A DNA stretch of 10,505 nt, from contig CAJXTH010000016.1 in NCBI GenBank assembly GCA_913060955.1, positions 1 through 10,505 of the forward strand. The letters are read 5' to 3'. Shown here piece by piece: positions 1-5,365 of the stretch. The DNA is from an uncultured bacterium. GTDB taxonomy: Bacteria > Patescibacteriota > Minisyncoccia > SW-4-49-11. How positions within the stretch are numbered: position 1 is the stretch's first letter; each line of letters begins with the position of its first letter. Below the pieces are notes generated by a model. The model did no database searches. It saw nothing but the letters and a program-made list of their open reading frames with translations, and had not been told where the DNA came from. Made by a program: the position numbers and the translations under genes.

Positions 1-447
1 AGTGTCGGTGTATTGACCTACAAATCCGAGTGGAGTAGGAAAATAGGTTTTCGATTGTGAAATAATTTCGGAAGTGTTCCCGGTTTCAACAGCAGCTCTC
101 ACAGATTTAAATCTAGTTTGAAGGTGCTCAAGACTTGGATGCGATTCCGGAATAACTGTTGTGATCCAGTTGGAAAATTCCGACTCAGACATTCCGGCAT
201 GCCGGAGGACATTTACCAATCCAAAGATAATATCTAGACCCTCATCGGCAATTTCTTGGTGAGATTCCTGGTTTTGGATAGCAGCAGAGAGTTCATGTAC
301 CTCTTCTGCCAACCGCTCAAAAGCAAGATCAAGACTTGCAAAATCAAAACCGACCTTGGCGGATTCAGCTTGTGCCCGATACATTGTGACGAGAGGAGTA
401 GGAGTAATTTTGAGTTCTTGGAAAAGTCGCTGGCTGAAAAATTCCAT
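1..447 (-). CDS. MazG-like nucleotide pyrophosphohydrolase (3' end outside window)
   Basis: Reading leftward from ATG at 447-445 gives 149 codons with no stop, so the C-terminus lies beyond the window. The protein resembles the all-alpha MazG NTP-pyrophosphatase domain. Around residues 27-36 it reads AESAKVGFDF, like the AAKVGFDW segment of MazG. Then comes EEVHEL (about residues 48-53) and DEGLDIIFGLVNVLRHAG (about 68-85). This reproduces the EExxE ... (E/D)ExxD metal-binding pattern and the LVNLARH-like helix. The family hydrolyses (d)NTPs to monophosphate and pyrophosphate, usually to clear damaged or excess nucleotides; the exact substrate cannot be read here. No clear Shine-Dalgarno precedes the start; a TATGAT at about 474-479 (minus strand) could be a -10 box. 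The gene is divergent from a NUDIX gene 54 nt away. The segment after residue 100 is not recognised and may be a second domain. Confidence 0.75.
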   Translation of the reverse strand, partial: MEFFSQRLFQELKITPTPLVTMYRAQAESAKVGFDFASLDLAFERLAEEVHELSAAIQNQESHQEIADEGLDIIFGLVNVLRHAGMSESEFSNWITTVIPESHPSLEHLQTRFKSVRAAVETGNTSEIISQSKTYFPTPLGFVGQYTDT

Positions 448-501
448 ATTCGTCAGGTTATTTCTTTTAGGATATCATAAGAGTAAGATAACAGAGGCAC
501 T

Positions 502-987
502 ATGAATATTGTCATGCAAGATGTATTTGATCATTATGGAGTTCAGTATCTGTGTGACTACATCGATACCCAGGAATTTGATCAATTTACTCCGGTTCGT
601 CAATCTCAGGCGGTCTGTCAGACTGAGGATGGAGAGTTTGTATATATTGAAAACCGGAATGGAAGCTTTGGGTTACCGGGTGGGACTGTTGAAGAGGGAG
701 AGTCTTTGGAAGAAACTCTCGAACGAGAACTCATGGAAGAGGCCTCGGTGAAGGTCCTCAAGGCCTGGCCGCTCTTAGTGGTAAGGATTGTAAATCCAAA
801 GACCATGGAGATCTATTACCAGGCCCGGTATGGAACAATTGTTGAATGTCTGGATCAACCGATTACAGATCCTGATCAACATGTAATTGCCCGACACCTT
901 GGTACGGAACAGGATGTTATCTCTCGACTCGGTTGGGGCCCCAAACTGGATCTGTACTTCCGTAAGTTCCATGAAACGAAAAAGTAA
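502..987 (+). CDS. NUDIX hydrolase
   Basis: This 161-residue protein has a nearly complete Nudix box at residues 61-83: G61, then E67, then R75-E76-L77-M78-E79-E80, ending ASV. The Gly normally found just before the last hydrophobic position is Ser82. The RELMEE core that binds divalent metal is intact, so it should be active on a nucleoside-diphosphate-linked substrate. The substrate itself cannot be predicted from the box. Residues 33-60 (beta strands leading to SFGLPGG) are also typical of the fold. The start is supported by AGAGG ending 4 nt before the ATG. It lies divergent from a MazG-like gene, so two nucleotide-cleaning enzymes sit back to back. Its last 17 nt overlap the transposase-like gene that follows, in another frame. 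Confidence 0.9.
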   Translation: MNIVMQDVFDHYGVQYLCDYIDTQEFDQFTPVRQSQAVCQTEDGEFVYIENRNGSFGLPGGTVEEGESLEETLERELMEEASVKVLKAWPLLVVRIVNPKTMEIYYQARYGTIVECLDQPITDPDQHVIARHLGTEQDVISRLGWGPKLDLYFRKFHETKK

Positions 988-1495
988 CCGACTAACCAAA
1001 GAGCTATACCAAGGAGGGTATTGGTATTTTGTGACGGTGTGTAGTTATAAAAGAAGGGAATTGTTTCAAATGGCAAATGCGGATGGTTGGTGTGGCGACA
1101 CGGAGGTCGCCGCTACGGAAATAACCAACCTATTGATCAAAGTGTTTGAAGATAGCGTAACAATATATCCGTCATTACATATAGATCATTGGGTAATTAT
1201 GCCCAACCATTTTCATATGATCATTTGTTTTCAAGAAGGATCTACAACATTAGGATCAATCATGAAAACAATAAAAGGAGTCAGTCAACAAAAGATCGTA
1301 GCGGCGACCTCCGTGTCGCCAGACATACAAAAGTGGATCAAAAACCAAAAAGGAAATCCATATAAAATCTGGCAGAAATCCTACCATGATCGGATCATCC
1401 GGAACGATCAGGAATTAACAATCTTACAACACTATATCCGAGATAACCCAATCCTGTGGGAACAGGATTCGTTGCATCCAAAGAATAGAAACTAA
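971..1495 (+). CDS. REP-associated tyrosine transposase (RAYT / Y1_Tnp, TnpA_REP-like)
   Basis: This 174-residue single-domain HUH endonuclease has beta strand YWYFVTVCSYKR (residues 17-28), HWVIMPNHFHMII (73-85) with the metal-binding HUH pair H80 and H82, and WQKSYHDRIIRN (134-145) with Tyr138 as the likely nucleophile. The typical RAYT C-terminus IRDNPILWEQD follows. I chose ATG 971 over an upstream in-frame ATG at 887 because the family N-terminus begins here; there is no Shine-Dalgarno, and the start overlaps the NUDIX stop by 17 nt, suggesting translational coupling. RAYTs nick and rejoin REP hairpins and are normally single-copy and domesticated. Codon use (ATA, TTA, AGA, AGG, AAA) differs from the CGA/CGG-using neighbours, suggesting transfer. 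Two inverted REP-type repeats lie inside the frame and encode residues about 41-49 and 109-117, in what look like surface loops away from the catalytic motifs. The stop overlaps the convergent glycosyltransferase stop by 4 nt. Confidence 0.9.
   Translation: MKRKSNRLTKELYQGGYWYFVTVCSYKRRELFQMANADGWCGDTEVAATEITNLLIKVFEDSVTIYPSLHIDHWVIMPNHFHMIICFQEGSTTLGSIMKTIKGVSQQKIVAATSVSPDIQKWIKNQKGNPYKIWQKSYHDRIIRNDQELTILQHYIRDNPILWEQDSLHPKNRN
1093..1117 (-). repeat. REP-type hairpin, copy 1, inside the RAYT gene
   Basis: On the minus strand this reads GTAG (1116-1113), one C, then GGCGAC-CTCCGT-GTCGCC: a perfect 6-bp stem with a 6-nt loop. It is the exact reverse complement of 1297-1321 over 25 bp. A GTAG tetranucleotide 5' of a hairpin is the known recognition layout of REP sequences for RAYT enzymes in Enterobacteria. 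In the gene it encodes GDTEVAAT. Confidence 0.8.
1297..1321 (+). repeat. REP-type hairpin, copy 2, inside the RAYT gene
   Basis: This is the plus-strand copy: GTAG (1298-1301), C, GGCGAC (1303-1308), loop CTCCGT, GTCGCC (1315-1320). It is separated from the inverted copy by 179 bp, giving a BIME-like pair. In the gene it encodes VAATSVSP. The match to copy 1 stops at 1296/1118 on one side and 1322/1092 on the other. Confidence 0.8.
1450..1469. repeat. Perfect 8-bp-stem hairpin at the 3' end of the RAYT gene
   Basis: AATCCTGT (1450-1457), loop GGGA, ACAGGATT (1462-1469). It lies 26 nt before the RAYT stop and just beyond the convergent glycosyltransferase stop. No T-tract follows on either strand, so it is not a standard intrinsic terminator. 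It could slow 3' exonucleases or be a further structured target; it could also be chance within coding sequence. Confidence 0.5.
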
Positions 1496-2754
1496 TCTTT
1501 GAGGAGGTTTTGGATTAATTCTATCCACTGTGGGATAATCTGCTCGATTTCATATTGGGCTACTCGGTCGCGACTGGTGGATTCGTAGCTTGATCGGAGA
1601 CTATCGGTCTCAAACATGATCTGGATTGCTTTGAGCATTTCCTGTTGTTCGGGATCCAGTGTGGTTGGATCATCTTGTTCGTATTGTGGATCAGGTACCG
1701 GAATCAAAATTCCATGACTTCCCAGCTCGACTTTGGAGGTCTTTTTGGAGAGTGAGGTTTTGGGAGCCAGGAGTTCTCGCGGACCTGAGTCAGAGTCGGT
1801 GGCAATCACGGGAGTTCCACAAATCAGGCTTTCGATAATCACGTTTGGAAGGCCTTCGTAGTGGGAGGGGAGTAAGAATACATCGGCTTTTGCAAGGAAT
1901 TGGAATGGATTTTGGACAAAACCAAGAAAATACACGTCTGCATCTTGGCGCAGGGATTCTCCAGACCAGACATCATAGACATTGAGATCAAGACTTCGGG
2001 CAAGTTCTAGATGATGATCTCGCAATGGTCCGTCACCAAGAATTACATATTTGGCGTACGGATGAGTCTTTTTGAACTCGTTAAAGGCTTTGAGGGCATG
2101 CCAAATTCCTTTTTGGCGGGAAAGTCGAGCAATAGAGATGAGGATTTCCCCAGAAAAGATATCAGCATATTCTTCGAGCGGTTGCCCGGCAAGCCGTTGG
2201 ATCTCGGAAATAAAGAATGGATTATTGATTACCTGAATCTTATGTTTCGGAAGCCCGAGCTTGATCAGGTTTTGGGCAATCCCCTCGGATACCGGAGTGA
2301 TTCGATCTGAAAATCGTTCCAAGAGTTTTACCAGGGACATATAGATATAGCTCCGGGCGGTGATACCTTCCTGGAAGTAGTTGGCCTCCAAGTGGCTATG
2401 AATCACGGAAATCGTTTTATGATGAGCCAGAGGTTTTGCCAGAATATTGACAAAGTCTGCTCGTTCCAAGTGACTAATACAGAGCTGAATATCTTCTGCC
2501 TCCAGAAAACGAGCAAGTCGGAACGGGAGGGTAGGGAGGGCTATGAGCTTGGCTAATTTGGAATCTGTTCCCAAACTGTCGGTCAAGATTGTCACATCTA
2601 AATCTTCGGGGATTTGGTAGCTATCCTGGTGTTCCAGGGCAATAACTTTAACCTCGAGCCCGGCATCCTGAAAAGCTCGAGCATGCGTAAGAGCAACTTT
2701 TTGAGCTCCACCACCTTCAAAATTGGTGATAAGAATAGCAATTTTCTGGTTCAT
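1492..2754 (-). CDS. Glycosyltransferase family 4 (GT-B fold)
   Basis: This 420-residue protein has the two Rossmann-like halves of GT4 enzymes. The N-terminal half opens with IAILITNFEGGGAQKVAL, containing the glycine-rich loop at residues 14-16 that begins the acceptor-side domain. The C-terminal donor-binding half starts near EILISIARLSRQKG (203-216). It carries KYVILGDGPLR (about 235-245) and the E(x7)E motif E300-GLPNVII-E308, which contacts the nucleotide-sugar. GT4 enzymes retain anomeric configuration; donor and acceptor are not predictable. No signal peptide or membrane helix is visible, so it probably acts at the cytoplasmic face of the membrane. The start has no Shine-Dalgarno, but an extended -10 (TGATATAAT) 22 nt upstream predicts a very short leader. 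The gene is transcribed alone, away from the exported-protein genes. Residues 331-372 look like a lineage-specific insertion. Confidence 0.92.
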   Translation of the reverse strand: MNQKIAILITNFEGGGAQKVALTHARAFQDAGLEVKVIALEHQDSYQIPEDLDVTILTDSLGTDSKLAKLIALPTLPFRLARFLEAEDIQLCISHLERADFVNILAKPLAHHKTISVIHSHLEANYFQEGITARSYIYMSLVKLLERFSDRITPVSEGIAQNLIKLGLPKHKIQVINNPFFISEIQRLAGQPLEEYADIFSGEILISIARLSRQKGIWHALKAFNEFKKTHPYAKYVILGDGPLRDHHLELARSLDLNVYDVWSGESLRQDADVYFLGFVQNPFQFLAKADVFLLPSHYEGLPNVIIESLICGTPVIATDSDSGPRELLAPKTSLSKKTSKVELGSHGILIPVPDPQYEQDDPTTLDPEQQEMLKAIQIMFETDSLRSSYESTSRDRVAQYEIEQIIPQWIELIQNLLKD

Positions 2755-2775
2755 ATTGGTTTGTTGATTATGCTT

Positions 2776-2784
2776 ATTATATCA
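2776..2784 (-). promoter_or_regulatory. Extended -10 promoter for the minus-strand glycosyltransferase
   Basis: The minus strand reads TGA-TATAAT, matching the extended -10 TGnTATAAT. No good -35 is seen at the usual distance, as is common with extended -10 promoters. Transcription would start about 15 nt before the ATG. Confidence 0.6.
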
Positions 2785-2816
2785 CAAAAAGATGAACTTT
2801 ACGGTGTTATTCGCTA

Positions 2817-2844
2817 TTGACAAATCTTGATTTAGCGGTATGAT
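2817..2844 (+). promoter_or_regulatory. Sigma70-type promoter for the Tat-signal protein gene
   Basis: TTGACA (2817-2822), 16-bp spacer, TATGAT (2839-2844). The -35 is perfect and the -10 matches 5 of 6. The spacer holds a 12-bp dyad AAATC-TT-GATTT (2822-2833). It is back to back with the promoter of the divergent glycosyltransferase. Confidence 0.85.
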
Positions 2845-2894
2845 AGGAACGCTTCGTGACTTATATCCGGTGTTTTCCGGAAGGAGAAATCTTT

Positions 2895-3764
2895 ATGAAG
2901 CGTCGTACATTTTTACAGATTGCTGGACTTGGTACTGCTGCAACTTTTGCTCCTGGAATAGTTAAGTCTGCCTTTGCTCAAACCGATGCTCAAACCGAGA
3001 CTGTCACGTTACCAGTGCCTAATGGAGTGCCGAATGGTTGGTTCTTCCTGTTATTTGGACAAGGAGAGGGTTCTGCCTATCGTGTTCAGAATGGGACGGT
3101 GACTCTTCCTTGGAATCGAGGGAGTCAGGCAACGTTTGGGAACTTTGCAAATGCAGGGTCTATTCGCTCTGCAACCCAGTGGTTCAAGGTAGAAAATCTA
3201 ACCGGCTTACCTTCGGGTGGTTGGACAGCTACCATTGAACAAGGTCGTCTCGTCTATGGTTCTCAATTAGCGTTTGATTCTGTTGAGAACTTTGTTGATG
3301 GCAGAACGTTTGCATTAGTTGGGCCGGTTGAAGACAATCAAGCTCTCTCTTCGTTCCGAGTCTGGTATGAGGGAGGGTATGCTTACCTCTGGTTACCGAG
3401 TGAACTGAATTCAGTAAGTTTTTCAGGTGCAAACGGTTCTCGCCCTACTACTGGTCTACCAACTTCAGGTCCCCGTGGCTTGGTAAATGTTGGTCAGTTA
3501 CTTCAGCAGACTGTTCCTGTGGGTGTAAAAGCTCAGGGGAGTACAGCCGTTGTAGTTTCAGCTCAAAGTATGGGAGGAAACACCTGGAGATTCGCTGTAC
3601 CTCAGGGACAGTACTTTCAGTGGGCGTATCAGTCTCGTCAAGGGACCCAGCTTATCGCTTGGTCAACCGTCGGTGCGGCTGACATCGAACCTGGCAGCAG
3701 AGTAACTGTTTATGATGGCAACGCTCCGCGACCGGTAGGTCCGTTTGCCTATCTGGCTCAGTAG
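2895..3764 (+). CDS. Exported protein of unknown function with a twin-arginine-type signal
   Basis: This 289-residue protein starts MKRRTFLQIAGLGTAATFAP. R3-R4 followed by TFLQ fits the Tat motif (S/T)RRxFLK, with Lys in place of Ser/Thr. A modest hydrophobic stretch follows, then a likely signal peptidase I site after AFA (about residue 28). I chose ATG 2895 because AAGGAG lies 8 nt upstream; the in-frame ATG at 2856 is rejected because it falls within a few bases of the predicted transcription start. The mature part has no cysteine, is rich in Gly, Ser, Val, Trp and aromatics, and alternates short hydrophobic and polar stretches, suggesting an all-beta fold. I do not recognise a family. Tat export would imply that it folds, perhaps with a cofactor, before leaving the cytoplasm. 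It is a single-gene transcription unit with its own promoter and terminator. Confidence 0.85.
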   Translation: MKRRTFLQIAGLGTAATFAPGIVKSAFAQTDAQTETVTLPVPNGVPNGWFFLLFGQGEGSAYRVQNGTVTLPWNRGSQATFGNFANAGSIRSATQWFKVENLTGLPSGGWTATIEQGRLVYGSQLAFDSVENFVDGRTFALVGPVEDNQALSSFRVWYEGGYAYLWLPSELNSVSFSGANGSRPTTGLPTSGPRGLVNVGQLLQQTVPVGVKAQGSTAVVVSAQSMGGNTWRFAVPQGQYFQWAYQSRQGTQLIAWSTVGAADIEPGSRVTVYDGNAPRPVGPFAYLAQ

Positions 3765-3792
3765 TCTGTGTTTCCAAATTGAATAGAACAAG

Positions 3793-3823
3793 ACCCTCTT
3801 GCGAATTTCGTCGGAGGGTTTTT
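3793..3823 (+). terminator. Rho-independent terminator after the Tat-signal protein gene
   Basis: ACCCTC (3793-3798) pairs with GAGGGT (3814-3819). An inner CGAA/TTCG pairing is possible, and a run of T follows (3819-3823). It lies 28 nt after the stop. Confidence 0.8.
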
Positions 3824-3839
3824 GCTTTGTTTGTGTCTA

Positions 3840-3867
3840 TTGACAAAATGTATATTTTGTGTATAAT
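3840..3867 (+). promoter_or_regulatory. Sigma70-type promoter with an internal 18-bp dyad
   Basis: TTGACA (3840-3845), 16-bp spacer, TATAAT (3862-3867): consensus in both boxes. The dyad ACAAAATGTATATTTTGT (3843-3860, 7-bp arms, 4-bp centre) overlaps the -35 and fills most of the spacer, a natural place for a repressor operator. The -35 context CTATTGACAAA is identical to that of the upstream exported-protein gene. Confidence 0.88.
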
Positions 3868-3931
3868 GGTCACAGTTCCTTAATTGGAGCTTTTGAACAT
3901 TGTACAAATCTCTCTACAAGGAGAATGGATT

Positions 3932-4558
3932 ATGAAAACTGTTTGGACTCGTTTGCCTAAATCTGTCCGCCAGACTCTACAAGTTTCTGGTGGTGGGGTG
4001 GTTGCATTGTGTTTGACTGTTGGATCTGCTGTAGCAGCGACTCCCCCTGGAGAAGCTCCAGAAGGTTGCGATTGGATCTCGTCTGGAAATCAGCTTGGCC
4101 TTATTGCAGAGGGTGCTGATCCTGGAGTTGCCGTTGAGGGGTATGGGGCGTGGTCTGATGCTGATGGTGGTCATCACCAAAATATGCCTCGACTCCTCCA
4201 GGAGTGGATTACCAATGCTGAACAAGGAACTTGTATGGCTACTGGGACACCATCTACTTCAAACCTTCAACCTGAATCCCGTCAGACGACAGTTTCGTCA
4301 CAGTCTGGTATGACTCTCCAACAGCGATATGACGCTGCAATTCAGCTTGGTGATCTGACTGGCCCTAACAAGCCTGACCTATTGGTTGTTCAGACCCAAT
4401 CTGGAATCCAACACTTCCTGATTCGATCTGGGAGTAATCATGGAGCGGAAGTCTCAGCTTATTTCGATGGAGCTGTAGTTGTCGACTATCAAGTCGTTCC
4501 AATTCAAGAAAACTCTCTCGTTGGATTTGTTGCTCAGATGCGGCTTCAGTATCACTAG
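3932..4558 (+). CDS. Secreted protein of unknown function (Sec signal peptide)
   Basis: This 208-residue protein starts at ATG 3932, with AAGGAG (3918-3923) 8 nt upstream. An in-frame ATG at 3884 lacks this and would put charged residues before the signal. Residues 1-36 form a Sec signal: basic start (K2, R7, K10, R13), hydrophobic GGGVVALCLTVGSAVA, and a cleavage site after AVA. C27 lies in the hydrophobic part, but the flanking sequence is not a lipobox. The mature protein has two cysteines (C46, C101) that could form a disulfide. It has a Ser/Thr/Gln-rich linker (about 103-127), then a C-terminal portion with alternating beta-like stretches (LLVVQTQSGIQHFLIRSG, GAVVVDYQVVPI). No family is recognised. 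It is a single-gene unit between its own promoter and terminator. Confidence 0.88.
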   Translation: MKTVWTRLPKSVRQTLQVSGGGVVALCLTVGSAVAATPPGEAPEGCDWISSGNQLGLIAEGADPGVAVEGYGAWSDADGGHHQNMPRLLQEWITNAEQGTCMATGTPSTSNLQPESRQTTVSSQSGMTLQQRYDAAIQLGDLTGPNKPDLLVVQTQSGIQHFLIRSGSNHGAEVSAYFDGAVVVDYQVVPIQENSLVGFVAQMRLQYH

Positions 4559-4559
4559 A

Positions 4560-4578
4560 AGAGTGAACACTCTCTTTT
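4560..4578 (+). terminator. Short hairpin plus T-tract directly after the stop
   Basis: AGAGT-GAAC-ACTCT (4560-4573) is followed by CTTTT. It is weak on its own but sits just upstream of a better terminator, so the pair may act in tandem. Confidence 0.4.
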
Positions 4579-4597
4579 CCAGAAGAATCAAACAAAG

Positions 4598-4626
4598 CCT
4601 CGATACTCATTTGTGTCGGGGTTTTT
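4598..4626 (+). terminator. Rho-independent terminator after the Sec-secreted protein gene
   Basis: CCTCGATAC (4598-4606) pairs with GTGTCGGGG (4613-4621) over 9 bp, including two G-T pairs. The loop is 6 nt and five T follow (4622-4626). Confidence 0.85.
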
Positions 4627-4647
4627 CATTTGCCGAGATACAGGGAT

Positions 4648-4677
4648 TGGACAGCCCTGGTGGATAGGGTGTATAAT
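4648..4677 (+). promoter_or_regulatory. Sigma70-type promoter for the small secreted protein gene
   Basis: TGGACA (4648-4653, 5 of 6 to TTGACA), 18-bp spacer, TATAAT (4672-4677). The -10 context GTGTATAATGGT is the same as at 3860-3870. The spacer carries an imperfect dyad, ACAgCCCT against AGGGTGT (4651-4672). Confidence 0.75.
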
Positions 4678-4681
4678 GGTA

Positions 4682-4697
4682 CGAGTAGGAATACTCG
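4682..4697. promoter_or_regulatory. Palindrome at the predicted transcription start (operator or 5' hairpin)
   Basis: CGAGTA-GGAA-TACTCG: perfect 6-bp arms around a GGAA loop, starting 5 bp after the -10. As DNA it could be an operator covering +1. As RNA it would be a 5'-end hairpin that protects the message. Confidence 0.55.
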
Positions 4698-4719
4698 AAT
4701 AGAAGCTAAATGAAAGCAT

Positions 4720-5187
4720 ATGAAAAAGATTCTTTCTATGGTATTTGTAGCAGCTTTTGCCGCTGTTACCTTGGCTCCATCAGTTTCTGAGGCAACTTGG
4801 GGGCATTATGGATGGTGGAACTACCAGTCATATGACAAGGTTGTTGTAGACGGAGAATACTGGCAAAAAGTAAAATCTGGTACAGATGTCTGTGCGGTGG
4901 TGCGAGAGCACTACGACGTATGTCGATACGTGAAGTACAGTGATCATGAGAAGACTCACTATGTTGAGACAGAGGAAACTCATCCACAACAGGATCGATT
5001 GATCGTAAAGAACGTAAATGACGAGGTCATTGATGATTTCATGGTTCCAGCTGGAACTGATCACCGAACTGCTGTTGCTACCCGACGGGGAGTAGACATC
5101 TCTGAGGTAGAGTGGCTTTCTGGAGATACTCAGCCAAATGAGTCTCTTGGATATGGATATGAAGCAATTTTGTTGATTCGACACTAA
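4720..5187 (+). CDS. Small secreted protein with two possible LysM-like segments
   Basis: This 155-residue protein has a clear Sec signal, MKKILSMVFVAAFAAVTLAP, with cleavage likely after SEA (residue 25). The mature protein is rich in Tyr, Trp, His and acidic residues and has two cysteines ten residues apart (C58, C68). Residues 109-135 (VPAGTD...TAVATRRGVDISEVEWLSG) have the spacing of a LysM repeat, V-x-x-G then AxxxGVxxxxxxxLxG, with one extra residue. Residues 51-75 (VKSGTDVCAVVREHYDVC...) share VxxGTD and the following hydrophobic pattern, suggesting an internal duplication. LysM modules bind peptidoglycan or other GlcNAc polymers; that role is only inferred. The Shine-Dalgarno is weak (GAAAG). 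It has its own promoter and terminator. Confidence 0.82.
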   Translation: MKKILSMVFVAAFAAVTLAPSVSEATWGHYGWWNYQSYDKVVVDGEYWQKVKSGTDVCAVVREHYDVCRYVKYSDHEKTHYVETEETHPQQDRLIVKNVNDEVIDDFMVPAGTDHRTAVATRRGVDISEVEWLSGDTQPNESLGYGYEAILLIRH

Positions 5188-5208
5188 TTCCAGAATTATT
5201 CAGATTGG

Positions 5209-5243
5209 AAACGAGGTTTTGGGGATATCCCAGCCTCGTTTTT
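5209..5243 (+). terminator. Rho-independent terminator after the small secreted protein gene
   Basis: AAACGAGG (5209-5216) pairs with CCTCGTTT (5234-5241). An inner GGGATATCCC palindrome can form the tip, and five T follow (5239-5243). Confidence 0.9.
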
Positions 5244-5246
5244 GTG

Positions 5247-5255
5247 TGGTATAAT
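5247..5255 (+). promoter_or_regulatory. Extended -10 promoter candidate, distal, for the glycosyltransferase-DUF4012 operon
   Basis: TGG-TATAAT fits the extended -10 form and is followed by GGC, like the other promoters here. No good -35 is seen, since the preceding bases are the terminator. It lies 110 nt before the coding start. Confidence 0.45.
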
Positions 5256-5304
5256 GGCTATGAGAAATAGTAAAAAATAGTCTCAAAACAAGTGTCAGGA
5301 TTCT

Positions 5305-5333
5305 TTGACTGGCAGCTTGATTCGAGGTATAAT
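5305..5333 (+). promoter_or_regulatory. Sigma70-type promoter for the glycosyltransferase-DUF4012 operon
   Basis: TTGACT (5305-5310), 17-bp spacer, TATAAT (5328-5333). The predicted start near 5340 leaves a leader of about 25 nt with no Shine-Dalgarno. Confidence 0.8.
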
Positions 5334-5365
5334 ATTGCGTTACGCACCTAATTTGCTCCTCATTC

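Noticed and set aside
256..480. Plus-strand frame of 74 codons at the left end
   Set aside because: It lies opposite the MazG-like gene, whose conserved motifs read on the minus strand; the plus-strand product shows no motif.
887..970. N-terminal extension of the RAYT from an upstream ATG
   Set aside because: These 28 codons lie over the NUDIX C-terminus in another frame and precede the normal RAYT N-terminus.
971..1495. A complete insertion sequence around the HUH gene
   Set aside because: No terminal hairpins or target duplications flank the gene; the repeats are internal, and RAYTs normally do not move as an IS.
3932..4042. Lipoprotein signal at C27 of the secreted protein
   Set aside because: The residue before the cysteine is Leu, not Gly/Ala/Ser, and a signal peptidase I site follows downstream.
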